A stretch of 64,000 nucleotides of DNA from Chelonoidis abingdonii (taxonomy: Eukaryota; Chordata; Testudines; Testudinidae), in NCBI RefSeq assembly GCF_003597395.2, contig NC_133778.1, positions 12,648,211 through 12,712,210 on the forward strand, given 5' to 3'. Both the position numbers and the translations under genes were made by a program. Of the stretch, positions 42,618-55,600 are shown in pieces; the first letter of the stretch is position 1; every line of letters begins with the position of its first letter. The notes beneath the pieces were generated by a model, which was not told where the DNA came from, ran no database searches, and worked only from the letters and a program-made list of their open reading frames with translations.

Positions 42618-42667
42618 TAGCTGTATTTACTGGGTGCTGCTGCTTCAGAATGAAGCAGGACTTTCAC

Positions 42668-42684
42668 ACTCTCTCTCTCTCTCT
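42668..42684. repeat. (CT)n microsatellite
   Basis: About eight CT units. Confidence 0.85.
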
Positions 42685-44574
42685 GCCTGTTTTGCTTGTG
42701 CACTTTCGGTTAAAGTCAGTGGAATTAATCTCTTACTCTTAATGAAATTGATTTTGGTATTTGCTTGTTAGTCTTTGGATTCTTAAATGTTATTAGTTCA
42801 TACACAGCATTGGGATGGCTGCTGTTTTCCTATTAGTGCTTGCAGTATCTTCTTCAGTCAGTCCTTCACTCTCTTGTAGTGTCTGTAAAACTTTAGGTTT
42901 CCTGTATGCCTGGTTCCTTGTTTTAAATATGAATTGAAAAGGTGAAAGGATTAAAATGGGTTAAAAGGAAGAGGGGTTGATTTGATACAAGGCCTTCCAT
43001 ACGCCAGGCATCCCAAGGTGAAATTCACTCCTGAGCAGAGCTCCAGAACAAGGCTCGTGCTTCATTTATTTCCAGCCGAGACCCAATTTTGAAGGCTTAA
43101 GTGGTGCATGACCCTCTGCACAAGAAGAAATTTCATTATCCAAGTACTTTCATGGTAGTAAGTATTCATAGTGCAGCAACTACCTAGCACAAGCAGCCAT
43201 TATGTGCAGAGGTATGTCTCACATACTAAATTTTAGTCATTCGCAGAAACTCAAAGGGCCAGTTCGGCTGCTAACTCCCATTGATTTTCAGTGGAAATTA
43301 AGAGCCTAAATATGTTTGAGGATCTGGGCCTTTGAGCCTTTTCTCTTGAGTGACTATATTGGCCAGGACACTGGTATCACCCACCACTGTTTTCTAAAAG
43401 TGCTGCAGGGACCTTCACCCAGCCCCCCCAAAAGCACATTTTGATTTTATTGTACAACTTTTTCTGAAGGAGATACAGTTTCACCCCAAACTATAAGACT
43501 AAAGTTTATTTTGCTTATCATGTTTTTAAAAAGATAAACCCTAAAGATTCCCTAATAGTTGCAGAAGTTATGAGTCAATCACCAGCTGTTAAACCCAGAA
43601 GATCTGTTTCTTACAGATAAGACAGACAAATAGGAGAAGTACCTTGGCAAATGAGGACAGAACACTGTGGACTGGACTTGCCAAACATTCGCTTTCTAGT
43701 AATGATGAGAGTTGATTTTTAAGAAAATAAAACATCATGCGTGTTTGGGCTTTAGGGGCGGGAGAGATACTTGATACTATTCAAGAGTCCAGTGATTTCC
43801 CCCCACCCCCACTCCAGCAAATCTTCTAAGGATCATGGTCCTGCTCATAAACATGTGTTCCCTGGCCTTTACCACACAGCCAGGTAATCCAAAACTCCTC
43901 TGGAAGGCCACTGGATCACAGAATGGAAGGGAATGGGAGTCATGGAGCTGCTCAATGCGCTGGTAAAGCCAGATTCTCTCCTGCAGTCTGTTCTGCTCAG
44001 CATGGAGAGGGTAGATTCAAGGAGCTGGTTATGGCTCCCTGATTCTCAGGTTGCCCCAGCCCCAATCTAAGGAGAACTTGCTCTAACTTACAACAGCTGG
44101 ATATGGTCTCTAAGGGCCATTTTTAACTTGGCAGAGAGGAGCAGCACTCTTTTCTGCCACCAGCCTGTCTCTCGTGACCTTTCACGTGTCCTTCCCCACT
44201 CCCTACTGTCTGTACCAGCACAGGGTAAGGCAGCCAGGCCTCTGCCCATCTGCTTTCGCAGCTATGAATCTCTTCCTAATATTTAACGTACACTATTCCT
44301 TCATTCATTGAAGGTTATTGTTCCCTGTAATACCATCATCTGGGACTGTGAATAATTCCTTTACTTTATTTATATTGTGATTTTGATGGCTTTTACAGAC
44401 TATAGTCCTTTGTGCCCCTTCAGTCATCTCTGTTCTCCACCATATACATTCTTTGATCTTGTCTTCTGTCTTATCTCCCAATCCTTTTACCCTTTTTGTT
44501 GCCCTGCTTTAAATTTTCTCTACTTTTGTATTTCCATCCTCGCCTGCAGGGGACCAGAATTGGAGGTGGTAGCC
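42685..44574. other. No gene recognised
   Basis: 43255-43335 has words of the GATCTGGGCC-type reptile repeats. The remainder, including the GC-richer 43840-44250, shows no coding segment or repeat I can name. Confidence 0.45.
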
Positions 44575-45560
44575 CTGGAGGAAGGATGGTCTTGTGGGTA
44601 AATGCTGAGCTAGAACTAGGCTTCCTCTGTGACCTTGGACAAGTTAATTTAATCTACTCTCCGTCTCAGTTCTTGAACTCTAAAATTAGGATAATATCAT
44701 AAGAATGGCCCTACTGGATCAGACCAAGGGTCCGTCTAGCCCAATATCCTGTCTTCCAACAGTGGCCAATGCCAGGTGCCCCAGAGGGAATGAACAGAAC
44801 AGGCAATCATCAAGTGACCCATCCCCTGTCACTCATTCCCAGCTTCTGGCAAACTGAGGCTATGGACAACATTCCTGTCTATCCTGGCTATTGATGGACC
44901 TATCCTCCATGAACTTATCTAGTTCTTTTTTGAGCCCTGTTATGGTCTTAGCCTTCACAACATCCTTTGGCAAGGAGTTCCACAGGCTGACTGTGCATTG
45001 TGTGAAGAAATACTTCCTTTTGTTTGTTTTTAAACCTGCTGCATATTAATTTAATTTGGTGACCCCTAGTTCTTGTATTACGCTAAATAGTAAACAGCAC
45101 TTCCTTATCTACTTTCTCTACACCAGTCATGATTTTATAGACCTCAATCATATCGCCCCTTTTCCAAGCTGCAAAGTCCCAGTCTCATTGATCTCTCCTC
45201 ATACAGAATCCGTTCCATACCCCTAATCATTTTTGTTGCCTTTTTCTGAACCTTTTTCAGTTCCAATCTATCTTTTATGAGATGGGGCAACCACATCTGC
45301 ACACAGTATTCAAGATGTGGGCCTACCATCGATTTATCTAGAGGCAGCATAATATTTTCTGTCCTATTATCTATCCCTTTCTTAATGTTTCCCAGCATTC
45401 TGTTTGCTTTTTTTGACTGCCGCTGCACATTGAGTGGATGTTTTCAGAGAACTTCCCTACATCACAGTAGTGTTGTGAGGGTAAGATTCATTCATGATTG
45501 TGAGGTGCTTGGATTCTGTGATAAGAAGTGTCATATAAGTGCTTAAATATTCCAGTCTCT
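44575..45560 (+). repeat. MIR-like SINE, plus, split by a CR1-like insertion
   Basis: The left part (44575-44698) has 'cttcctctgtgaccttggac', 'aagttaatttaatc' and 'aaaattaggataatatcat'. The right part (45456-45560) continues the SINE with 'cctacatcacagtagtgttg', 'tgagggtaag' and 'gaggtgcttggattctgtga'. The two halves join at the expected point of the MIR core, so the LINE between them came later. Confidence 0.75.
44699..45455 (-). mobile_element. CR1-like LINE 3' fragment, second subfamily
   Basis: On the minus strand the frame 45428-45144 reads KKANRMLGNIKKGI, LEYCVQMWLPHL, LKKVQKKATKMIRGM and LGLCSLEKGR, the post-RT tail of CR1-like ORF2. The 3' untranslated region ('gccctactggatcagaccaa', 'ccaatatcctgtcttccaac') differs from that of the 23-kb CR1, so it belongs to another subfamily. 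It lacks the RT core. Confidence 0.88.
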
Positions 45561-45714
45561 GTTACACCAAGGCTATGAAGAGCTGTGTATTATCTCCTTA
45601 CTTAACATATCCTTGGTGCAACACTGATATGCGTTCATTACTAAGTGGAAGGAACTTCAGAGTGTTACCCTCACCACTTCAGTATTATACTCTAACTGGC
45701 TGATTATCTCCAGC

Positions 45715-45845
45715 AAAATGGTAAAGGTGGTTATTATAAATAATGAAGTACTTAGGCTGCACTTTTCATCTTCAGTCACTTTACAACCATTAACTCTTTA
45801 ATCCACACTAGACCCATTTTTACAGATAGGGAAAATGGAATCGGA
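45715..45845 (-). repeat. MIR-like SINE fragment, minus
   Basis: 'tttacaaccattaactcttt', 'aatccacac' and 'catttttacagatagggaaa' follow the reversed MIR pattern. Confidence 0.6.
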
Positions 45846-47827
45846 AAATCTAAGGATCTGATCATCTACAGTTGAAATCATTAGCAGCTGGGGGTGTTTA
45901 ACACCTCTGAAAAGCAGACTGCTTATCTCCCTTAATTTGGATTTAAGTGCCAGTTTTAAGCCATCCCAGTTTAAAACATTTGCCTTTATACATACAGGGC
46001 CCACTTTGCAAACCTCAGGAGGATTTGTATATTACGTGTCTCTCTGTGTGCCTGATTATATAAAGGACAGTCTCTCAGCTAGAAGACTTGGGGACATATT
46101 TTAAAAGGGCCTGCGTCCTTTAACTCAAGCTGTAAAGACTCTGGAGGATGTAGGAGTCAATCCTTGGTAGGGACCAAGATGACAGTCACTATACAAATCT
46201 TGTATTTGAATGCTCAAAATGGCATGGGAGCTTCAATTCCTGTTTATGTGCTTACAAGTGCTTCTCTAAGCATTTGTACATCTTTATATAGGACCCTCTT
46301 GGGAGATTTGGGCTTGTCATTGCACTAAAATTGTGATAGGCTCAACCCACAATCCTTCCACACCACAAATTTCTTAGCTGGCTGCAGATAGTTTTTCAGA
46401 GGAGACAACCCAGGATGGCAGCCATGAGCTGGCCCTTATTATCAATGTTAAAACATGGTTTTTACTTAAGTAAGCTGGAGCAGAGGAAAAATGAGACAGT
46501 TGCTTGGATCTATCCTGTCTGAGCAGCTCGATGCTACAGCTGCTTTGAAAGCAGGGAATACATTGTTTTCACTGGAAAAAGCCTTTCTCAGTCTGGCCTA
46601 TGTTGGGAGCAAATCTAATGTGTCAGCTAGGCTTTGACAGTTCTTGCATGGACCTGAAAAACCGCGCACTTTAAGACACTTTGACTCTGGATCTGAAGTA
46701 TGTGGCTTTAGGCCTGGCTTTCACTGCTATCACTTAGCCATTTTATGGGGCCATGTAAAATGGAGACGAGAAACGAGTCAGTGACTCTGATAATAAGCAA
46801 GACTGCTAAGGTGAGTGAGGTATTTTTACCATCCTGAGGGAAACTAAGAGAGATCGGAGAAAAAAATTAACCTGGTTAACACCATACCACAGTGGAGTTG
46901 GACAAGGCTTCTACTGATTTGTTCTCCCATGCACTCAGCAACCTGCTGTTATGAATTACCTCAGGGCTAAGATAGTAATGGATATCACTGGAGAAAGAAA
47001 ATGAGAGAGATGCGTTATTTATAGTGAACCTGTTGTGAACCCTGTGTGACTCTCTGCATATCTACTTGGAATTGTATATGAAAAGCAATGAAATTTATCC
47101 TGAAGGGTTCCTATCAGGGGAACTATGTTTTCACCTGACTGCACCTCTCTGGCTAGTTTCCCATTTTCTGTTTTGATCTAACTGTGAATTCTCCCCACCT
47201 AATGCCCCTCCTTCTTTCCTGGAGGTGGTTGATAGGAGTTGATTACACTGCGGATTACACAAGAGGTGTCAGTTGCACACATGTTTTGCATAACTGTGCA
47301 GGACTGATTTCTCCTCCATGCTTTGCAACAGAGAGGGGAGATATCTATCTTCATTCCTGAACCAAGAGGAACACTGCTTACACCATGCCCCATTGAAATT
47401 TCACAAGGAGCACTTGGTGGTGATTATACCAACCAGACAATTATTCATAGGCTGCAAAATGGTGGTTTTGGTGTTTATTTTTTCAGAAAAGTGATCATTA
47501 AAAGATGTTCATTCTTTTGATTTAAAAAAAAAGAAAAGAAAAGAAAAAAAGAATAAAACACACAAAATACCTTTACGTGGGCTCTAGGCACCCTGACAGT
47601 TGTCAGCAAAGACATCACCCAGCAGCACAGTACAATGAGAAAAACTTCACATACCAGCCCATGTGGCACAACGCCCCACCTTCAGCCCATCCCAAATGAG
47701 AGAAGGTTCTATTGTTGGCAAATTCCAGCTGTTTTGATTCAAGGGTGGAAGAATGAGTTTTATAACCAGTTGACCTTCGTGGAGAACACATGCTGCCATC
47801 TTCACACATAAAGAATGGGAAGAGACG
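45846..47827. other. No gene recognised; possible old tRNA-SINE at 46110-46190
   Basis: 46110-46190 has weak A-box and B-box-like words (ctcaagctgtaaagac, ggagtcaatcctt) that may be a decayed SINE. 47521-47560 is an A/G-rich simple sequence. No exon is recognised. Confidence 0.45.
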
Positions 47828-48560
47828 GTCTAGGAAGGAGTATGGCAGAAGGGATCTAGGGATCATAGTGGACCACAAGCTAAATATGAGTCAACAGTGT
47901 GATGCTGTTGCAAAAAAAGCAAACGTGATTCTGGGATGCATTAATAGGTGTTTTGTGAGCAAGATAAAACCAACCGAAAAAAAAAAAAAAAGTTCCCGTC
48001 CCTTTCGCCTTCCCTTAAACACTCTGCCCCCAACTTTTAGTTTTTAAAGGCTCAACTGGAGATTTGCTGTAGTTCTGGCAACCGCATTAAGAAGATGTGG
48101 AGAAATTGGAGAGGGTCTAGAGAAGAGCAACATGAATGATTAAAGGTCTTGAGAACATGACCTATGAAGGAAGGCTGAAAGAATTGGGTTTGTTTAGTTT
48201 GGAAAAGAGAAGACTGAGAGGGGACATGATAGCGACTTTCAGTATCTAAAAGGGTGTCATAAGGAGGAGGGAGAAAACTTGTTCGCTTAGCCTCTAAGGA
48301 TAGAACAAGAAGCAATGGGTTTAAGCTGCAGCAAGGGAGATTTAGGTTGGACATTAGGAAAAAGTTCCTAACTGTCAGGGTGGTTGGACACTGGAATAAA
48401 TTGCGTAGGGAGGTTGTGGAATCTCCATCTCTGGAGATATTTAAGAGTAGGTTAGATAAATGTCTATCTGGAATAGTCTAGACAGTATTTGGTCCTGTCA
48501 TGAGGGCAGGGGACTGAACTTGATGACCTCCCGAGGTCCCTTCCAATCCTTGAATCTATG
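47828..48560 (+). mobile_element. CR1 LINE 3' fragment with a foreign block
   Basis: The plus strand carries the post-RT tail of ORF2 (around 47860-47960: [28 protein letters not shown]), then the region to 'gacctcccgaggtcccttcc' and the terminal 'cttgaatctatg'. The frame is broken in several places. At 47967-48046 a block with A15 and a C/T-rich part replaces the expected CR1 sequence. The copy matches the minus-strand fragment at 12942 in its 3' region. Confidence 0.9.
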
Positions 48561-48604
48561 AAAAAAACCTCTCTTATAATGAGAGGTCAAGCTTGATCTC
48601 CAAG

Positions 48605-48838
48605 AAGGACAGTCTTGTGGTTAAGGCATTGGAGTGGGGCTTGACAGCTGGGTCCAGCTCCTGGTTCTAGCACAGACTTCCTGTGTGACCCTGGGCAAGT
48701 CACTTTAGTCTCTCTGTGCCTCAGTTCCCATCTGTACAATGGGGATAATAGCTCTGCCCTACCTCACAGAAGGAGAAACATTAAAAAAGATTGTGAGGTC
48801 AGATATACAATGGTGATGGGGACCAGATAAGGACCTGA
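48605..48838 (+). repeat. MIR-like SINE, plus, with tRNA-like head
   Basis: 'cagtcttgtggttaaggcat' (A box region), 'gggtccagctcctggttcta' (B box region), 'gtgtgaccctgggcaagtca' and 'catctgtacaatggggataa' run in full MIR order. Confidence 0.85.
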
Positions 48839-48985
48839 CGTGGATAGTCCTTGGGGAAGTCACTCGCTTTCTTTGTACCTCAGGCCCTCATCTGTAAAAT
48901 GGGTATTACAGCACTTTCTTTTCTCCCACCTCTCGCCTATTCAGATTGTAAGACCATCTAGGCACTATAACTGAGCTAGTGTGAC
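48839..48985 (+). repeat. Second MIR-like SINE in tandem, plus
   Basis: 'agtccttggggaagtcactc', 'tacctcaggccctcatctgt' and 'aaaatgggtattacagcac' repeat the core part of the preceding SINE, so two copies lie head to tail. Confidence 0.7.
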
Positions 48986-50394
48986 ATGGGAAGATGGATG
49001 CTCTCTCAGACAGGCAGATCCCAGGCTATTTTGGGCTTCAAACCCCTACTGGAAGACAGGCCCATTACCTGTAAAGAATACATTGCTGAGAAATTGATGG
49101 AGTTTTTATATAGAAAGGCCCTGAGTCCATAAAATCTTCCTCATTTGTGTGCTGTTCATCTATGTGCATTTTGCTCATCTCCTTGGAGATTGTGACTTGC
49201 ATCAGAGCAGCTAACCTTGACTGTAGAAGGCCTGGCATTTCTAGTTTGTGGGAGGGGAATGAAGCTGGAGCTCTGCTGCTGTAATTTCCAACGGACATAG
49301 TGAAATTTTTGTACGATCTGATTAGAGCGGAAACAGTTCTGTACAACGTTTTCCACTGAACATCTTGCCCTGTTCTATCCCACATTAACTCATCTCACGT
49401 ATTTTGCATGAGGAGTGCAGGGTTTTGCGTTTGTTTCATGGCTAACCCCATTCCCATTTGTGAAACTTCCACCCAGTCTTTCTTCTGTCCAAAATAGCTG
49501 TATCTGCGGGATTGGTATGTTTGGAACTCTGTGGCCATGGCGAGGCTGTGTGCCAGCTGCATTACTCAGTCTTTCTCCAGAGGAACACGCTTCCTCTTTT
49601 CTTTATAATCTCCACCCTCTCCCCCTTTCTTTTTCCTACTTGATCCGTATAGGAGAGTCAGAGAAACCTGCTCATCCACAACCTGTCCCTTCTTGCCAAT
49701 TCTTGGAACAGCGCTCGTCATTCTTGTTAGGTGTCAGGAATAGATTATGAAAATAAAAACTCTTGTCCACAGTGTATCCATGTACAGCTATACTGTAAAA
49801 GGAAAGTCAGTGTACAGTAAAGACATGATTTAAAAGATGAACCCAATAAAGACAGCTAGCTTTTGGAAGAGGCTTTTTATATTGCAATGCTGCTCTTTTT
49901 CTTCTAAAGTGCCAGTGTGGAATGGGGAAATGATTTAAGGCAAAAGCAAAGCACAGTCATGGAGACTTGAAACTTGATCTTAACTATGTTGCATCTTAAA
50001 ATGACAGGAGGAAGGAAGGGAAAAGGTATTTACATAAATGTTTTAAGCAGAAGGAGTTGAGGTTCTGATCTCTGTTAGGGTTCGGCAGATCTGAAAAAAA
50101 TCCATTGGTTTCAATGGAATTCTTCTGGTTTTGCAGCAGTGCAAATTCCAAGTTTTCAAAAATCAAGAGTCAAGAATCTTAAATTCAGTCATGGGCTTCA
50201 AAATTAGGAGATTGTAAAATAATAAATTTGAAGTCCTTTTTATTGGCCTTCTGGCCTTCTCCACAATCATGGGCTAGAAACTTCCTTTTAAAAAAATGAA
50301 ACCTGAGATTCTTCTATAATCACCTAATTGCTGGAGCTGGAACTTTATGAAAAACACCAATTATTGTGAGACTTACAGTACTACTGCAAAGTGT
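48986..50394. other. No gene recognised
   Basis: The 106-codon minus-strand frame at 49065-49385 and the 111-codon plus-strand frame at 49415-49750 show no known domain and lack consensus splice context. Otherwise nothing identified. Confidence 0.45.
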
Positions 50395-50574
50395 TCCGGA
50401 GGGGGTGGTTAGGGGACAAGGAGCAGGGGGGGTTGGATGGGTGGGGAGTTCTGCAGGGGGCAGTCAGGGGGTGGGGGCCAGGCTCTTTGGGGAGGCACAG
50501 CCTTCCCTACCTGGCCCTCCATACAGTTTTGCAACCCCAATACGGCCCTTGGGCCAAAAAGTTTGCCCACCCTG
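50395..50574 (-). mobile_element. GC-rich hAT-like MITE, truncated
   Basis: The right end AAAAAGTTTGCCCACCCTG is the inverse of a CAGGGTGGGCAAACTTTTT terminus. The body ('ggggaggcacagccttccct', 'acctggccctccatacagtt') matches a repeat I recall as very common in turtles. The left terminus is missing. Confidence 0.75.
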
Positions 50575-51874
50575 TACTAAGAGAATGCAACTCCATTGAT
50601 GTCAGTGGTCTTATGTAAGGGATGCATTTGTCCCAGGGGGGTAGTGATGAGTGAGCCTCAAAAGATTTGGAGTTTGGGTTCAGGTCAGATTCATATTTGA
50701 ACTTTGTCTATACTAGTCTAACCTCCTGAGTCTGCTGAAAATTTTGCAAGAACAGGCTCTCTCATAAGGTTGCCACCACTTCTGCTGTAGTCCATGCTGA
50801 AAATACAATTAGAGCAATTTTTCTAGTATTATTTTAGGGCTTTCAGGTCCAGTTGTGATTGAAACATGTATGAACAGGCCTATGGGAATAATCCAGAACC
50901 TTCCAAAAGGTTTGCATTCAGCTGAGTTCTTGAAAGGAGGGATTGGCGAGTCTTTTTGCAGAACCAATTAATCCATCCCTAATTAAAGGTTCTCAGATAT
51001 TCATATAAGAGCCGGATGCTGGTCTACAGGAAGGGCAAACCAGCCTTAAACCTGTTCTCACTGATGGGAATGAGTCTCAGTCCACCACAGAGACAGCAGC
51101 ACCATGATCTGCTGGCCACTTCACATAGCATTGTGCCAGTGATAGGACAGGGGCACGCTGGAGGAGGAGGATGTGCCTGGATGGCACTACAGTCCGATAG
51201 TTCTCAGACTCTTCTCAACATTACAAATTGCTAGAGGCTACAGCAGACTTGAGGCCTTCCCTTGACATAAGTGAGCCAAGTGGCGCTCTGGTGCAATGAG
51301 GCTCTGACTCCTCAGGCCCTGCCAGTTGGTCCCCCTCTCTCTGCAGTTGCCTGATGAGCTTCAGCCTTTATTTTTGTACTGCCAGTGAACTCAAACATCC
51401 ATGCGTCTCTATTTACCTGTCAAGGAAAGAACAAGCAGGAGCAAACGCTTTGGTGGAGAGCCTCCGTTTTTGATAAAAAGAAGAGTGCATATCTATATCC
51501 AAATTCTGTGCGGCCCACAGGCCCCTGGCATGCTGTGCCCAGTTAGCCCTTGGGCAGGCTTGGTTTGCAGCTAAGGAAATAAGGTGATGTAATAAGAGCA
51601 CCTAAAAATGTAAGTTGCTATAATATAAGAGCGTTTTTTCTTAAAGTCACAGCTCCTGAAATCAGATGATCACAAGAGAATCAGTGTAAATATTCTTCAA
51701 GGTGGTGGGGTTAATACAGGCCAAGCTCCTACTGAGTTCCTGGTGACTTCAGTCTGAATTGGTGGTGCCCACAGAATCAGGCCCTTTGTTTTGAATGTGT
51801 TCGCTAACTAAATTATTATTATTTCTGTTACATTACAATCATGATGATTATTTCTAAAGTCCGTGAAACAAAAG
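50575..51874. other. No gene recognised
   Basis: No repeat or coding element identified. Confidence 0.45.
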
Positions 51875-52130
51875 GAGGGCCCCATTCTGCTAGGGGCTGT
51901 ACACACCTAGTGAGAGACGGTCACTGCCAAAAGAGATGACTATCTCTGTACAAAAGCCGGGAAAAGGATAGGAGGAAGGAAGGCTTATCCCCATTTTGCA
52001 GGTGGTTCACTGAGGCAGAGATGTATTAAGTGACTTGGACACACAAGGAGTCTGTGACACAGCTGGAAACTGAACACAGATCTCCTAAGTCCTCCACCCA
52101 TGCCTTAACTGCAAGACTACTTTTCCTCAA
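51875..52130 (-). repeat. MIR/CORE-SINE-like element, minus
   Basis: 'gccccattctgctaggggct', 'gtacacacctagtgagagac', 'atccccattttgcaggtgg' and 'gtgacttggacacac' follow the reverse order of the long SINE at 20795-21078. An AATAAT-rich tail region follows at 52135-52160. Confidence 0.75.
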
Positions 52131-52487
52131 ACTTAATAATAATAATATAATATAATAAAATAGGAAAGGGGGGGGGAATCTTGTGATTTTTTGCCCCCTC
52201 AGTACTGAGGAAATGATAAGCTTTATACTTTCCCTCAAACTGCATTTAAAATTATGGAACCAGCACTGGACTTACTCATGGAAACTTCTTTGGTGCATAT
52301 TTTTTTAACTGCTCCATGATCCCGAAATTCTGTTAATGCATTAGAGTTTCCTAAGTACCCTGTTTTAACGTGTCTGCTTCCACACAGTGTACCAATGGGT
52401 TTAGAGTTCTCTGCTTTGTTTTCTGTAACTGCTCTGCCTTAACTTTCAATGCAGACAGTTTCATGGGGGGAGATGTTAGTCTTTTGG

Positions 52488-52680
52488 TATGGCGGTAGGG
52501 ACCTCAGTGGTTTGAGCATGGGCCTGCTAAACCCCAGGTTGTGAGTTTAATCCTTCAGGGGGCCACTTAGGGATCTGGGGCAAAAATCAGTACTTGGTTC
52601 TGCTAGTGAAGGGCAGGGGGGTGGACTCAATGACCTTTCAGGGTCCTTTCCAGTTCTGAGATAGGTATATCTCCATATTT
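52488..52680 (+). repeat. tRNA-derived SINE of turtle type
   Basis: A box region 'gtagggacctcagtggtttg', B box region 'ggttgtgagtttaatccttc', then 'gggccacttagggatctggg' and the tail 'actcaatgacctttcaggg' with 'ccagttctgagataggtata'. The order matches the tRNA-derived SINE family described from turtles, which is the strongest single clue to the host. A pol III transcript of this copy would be non-coding. Confidence 0.85.
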
Positions 52681-55600
52681 ATTTAATTTTATACCTGTAT
52701 TTTATTTCCTTTTCCTTTGTCCTCTTCTCTTTTCAAGATTTTACAGTTTGAATTCATCTAGTGTTGTATTGCAAAACTAATTGCATTAGTAATCAAGCAA
52801 ACTTTGAATGTTTTAAGGAACTCCAAATTCTCCAGAAGAAGTGGGAAGGGTATTAAGGCTAACAGGAATTGCTGCATTTTATTACCTGACACAGATTAAT
52901 GTAGCCTTACTGTCAGAGGTAGGCACTTGTAGAGGTTTTCAGTAGAACAGAGGCCATCCGATACCTAAGATTCATTTTTCATATAGTTAAGAGCCTCTCC
53001 CCCTTTTAAAATACATCTTTCTTGTTTCTGTTCTGGTGGCTCCACAGAATTAGACCCACAAAAGCTGAGCCTGATTTTTCTCTCAAGTGCTGCACAACCT
53101 GACTCCAGCACTATTCCCATCTGGGGCTTTGTACTCAACACCCTATGAGTAGCAGAGAGATTCTGTCCCTAACTATCTGTGGCTTATGCTCCATATCCCC
53201 TTGCCCACACCTAGCAGGGAACCATCAGTAATGATACCCAGTGCAATTATCTGAGCATGCTGCGAGAGCACTTCCATGCCTACAGCTAAGGGAAGAGCTT
53301 TCAGAAACCGATTGCTTGGCAAGATCAAAGCAACAAGCAATTCTAAAAGTTAGATGTCCAAAGTCATGTGCCCTCGGTTCATGACTGTGGGCAGTGTGCC
53401 TTTGAGCAAGTTAGTGGCTAATGCTTTATTTAGAGAGCACTGATCCCAGCTGGAACAGTAAACTACTGGCTATATCCTGATTGCGCTTCTAGCAGCAGAT
53501 AAGAGAGCTCAAATTATTGCTGGAGGAACTTTTAGAGTGGGATTTTCAAAAGCAGGATTAGGTCCAGTGCTGAGTGCTCTTGAATGTTCCACTTAAGAAA
53601 AAATAAATGTTCCCTGTAATTTGTTTCCCTGTAGTCCATGTATTTTTGTGAGGTCTGTTTGCCAAGGGCAACCGGAATAGTGGGTTAGGGCAGAGGGACT
53701 CAATCGGATTGGTTTCTCTCTGACCTTGTTTGACATGTAGAAGAGAAGACAAAAATGAATGTTTGAGCTGCTGATATTTGTGAGGATAACTTTTCAGGGT
53801 GTGCTAACCTGCTCATCGGGCGGTGGGGGGAGAGAAATTATAATTCTAGAGTCTCTCCTGTTTTTGGAAGCAGTGCTGGTTTTGTTGGATATAGCCCTTG
53901 ATCAAAGTCGGTGAAAACTTCCTACTCTGCTGCTTAGCAGAAATGAGGATCTGGCAATATTTTCCCTGTCACTGTCATCTCCATGACAACTTGTTAAAAA
54001 TCTGTTTTCAAAACTGATCTCTCAATGTTGGGAAGAGGGGTAACGAAGCTATTGAAATGAAAACCAGAACACAAAGATAGATCTAGAGTGTCTGTTCTCC
54101 CTGTCTCAGAACACAAAAACAAGGGGACATTCAGTAAAACTGAAAGACAGCAAGTTCAAAACTGTTGCAATGAAATAGTCTCCTTACAGAATGCTGATTG
54201 AGATCATGAAATTCATTGCCCATGATGTGACTGAAGCTAAGAATTTAGCAAGATCTAAGGAAGAACTGGGCATTTCTGTGGGTAACTAGATTATCCAGAG
54301 TTATAGTGCTTTTTTAAAAAAAATATTTTGGAAGGGACAAGACCATCACAGAGGATAGATTATCCAACATTTGCCTACTGCACCTTTCTCTGAGACAGCT
54401 GGTGCTGGCCACTGTCATTCAGTGGTCAGAGCTTTCATTTCTTGTGTCGCCAGTTCAATATCCTCAGTATAAAGGCCTTCTGTATTCTGAAAACGCTTAG
54501 GACCAGATTTTGCTACCTCACTCACCTGGAGTGGTACCTTGCTTGACACTGAAGTAAATGGGACTGCTTGTGGAGTAAAATGCCACTCAGCTTGAGTAAG
54601 GGTGGCAGAATTTGGCCTTTAACTTTCCATTTTAACTTTGGAACAAATTGCTGCCCTCACAATTCTGAGCAGTGAACATACGTGCTGTGGACATTATGGC
54701 AAAGTGCGACAGGGACTCAGTATGGCGTACATGAGATTACGCTTTAAAGAAAAGAGTACCAGATCCGTGCAGCTATACCAGTTTATATCACCTGAGCATT
54801 TGGCGCACAGTCTAGGTTTGTTTTACTAAGAGAGAGAACCACCTGTCAAGGAGTGTTTGTCCTGCAGCATTCCTGATCTGAACTGAGGATTCCACACCCT
54901 GCATTGCGTGCATGAGCAGTTCATCTCCAGCTGGGATTGGTCAACACAAACTTCCAGTTGCAAATCAGGTAAAGAACACGAGCCAGCTCCTTAAATTCCT
55001 TCGAAGCGGATGCACTAATTATGCAGACCAGAAAAATAAGTTAACCAAAGCACTTTCTTTCTTCCTAGTTTTTTTTTTTTTTTTTTTTTGCTGAAACTGG
55101 ATTAAACCCGAAAGCAGCTCATTGGTCTATTTCAGAAGGCTTATTATGTAAATCGATTTGCACGCAGCATGCCACATCCAAAGTACGATAATGCTAAAGG
55201 TCTGAACAGCAGTAGAAAGTCCAGAGCCAGTAAATTCAGTTAAGGCTTCATTTCTATCCTTAACACACTGCTTCCCATGCGCCTTTGGTGCCTAAGCATT
55301 GTAGATAGTAAGGTCATTTGCTGTGGGGGGATGCCAAATTTTAAATGATCCTACATGTCACCTGCAATGGTTCCCCAACCTCAAGAGAAAGTTATAGCCA
55401 GGAGGATTAAATCTCACAGCATTTAAATAACTGTCGTCTTGCAATCTGAAACTTCCTGAAACTTGTTTAGGAACGTCCTGGTTTTTATTAGTTTATTTCA
55501 CAACCTCAGGGCTATTTAAACAGCAGTTTTAATAGCATTTAACCCTTTGAGTGTCTACTATAAAATTCATGGGCGCTTTACAGAAGTACGGTATACCTGA

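Noticed and set aside
5790..52680. Functional tRNA genes at the pol III box matches
   Set aside because: The A/B-box words sit in SINE heads with SINE bodies following, and no complete cloverleaf was found.
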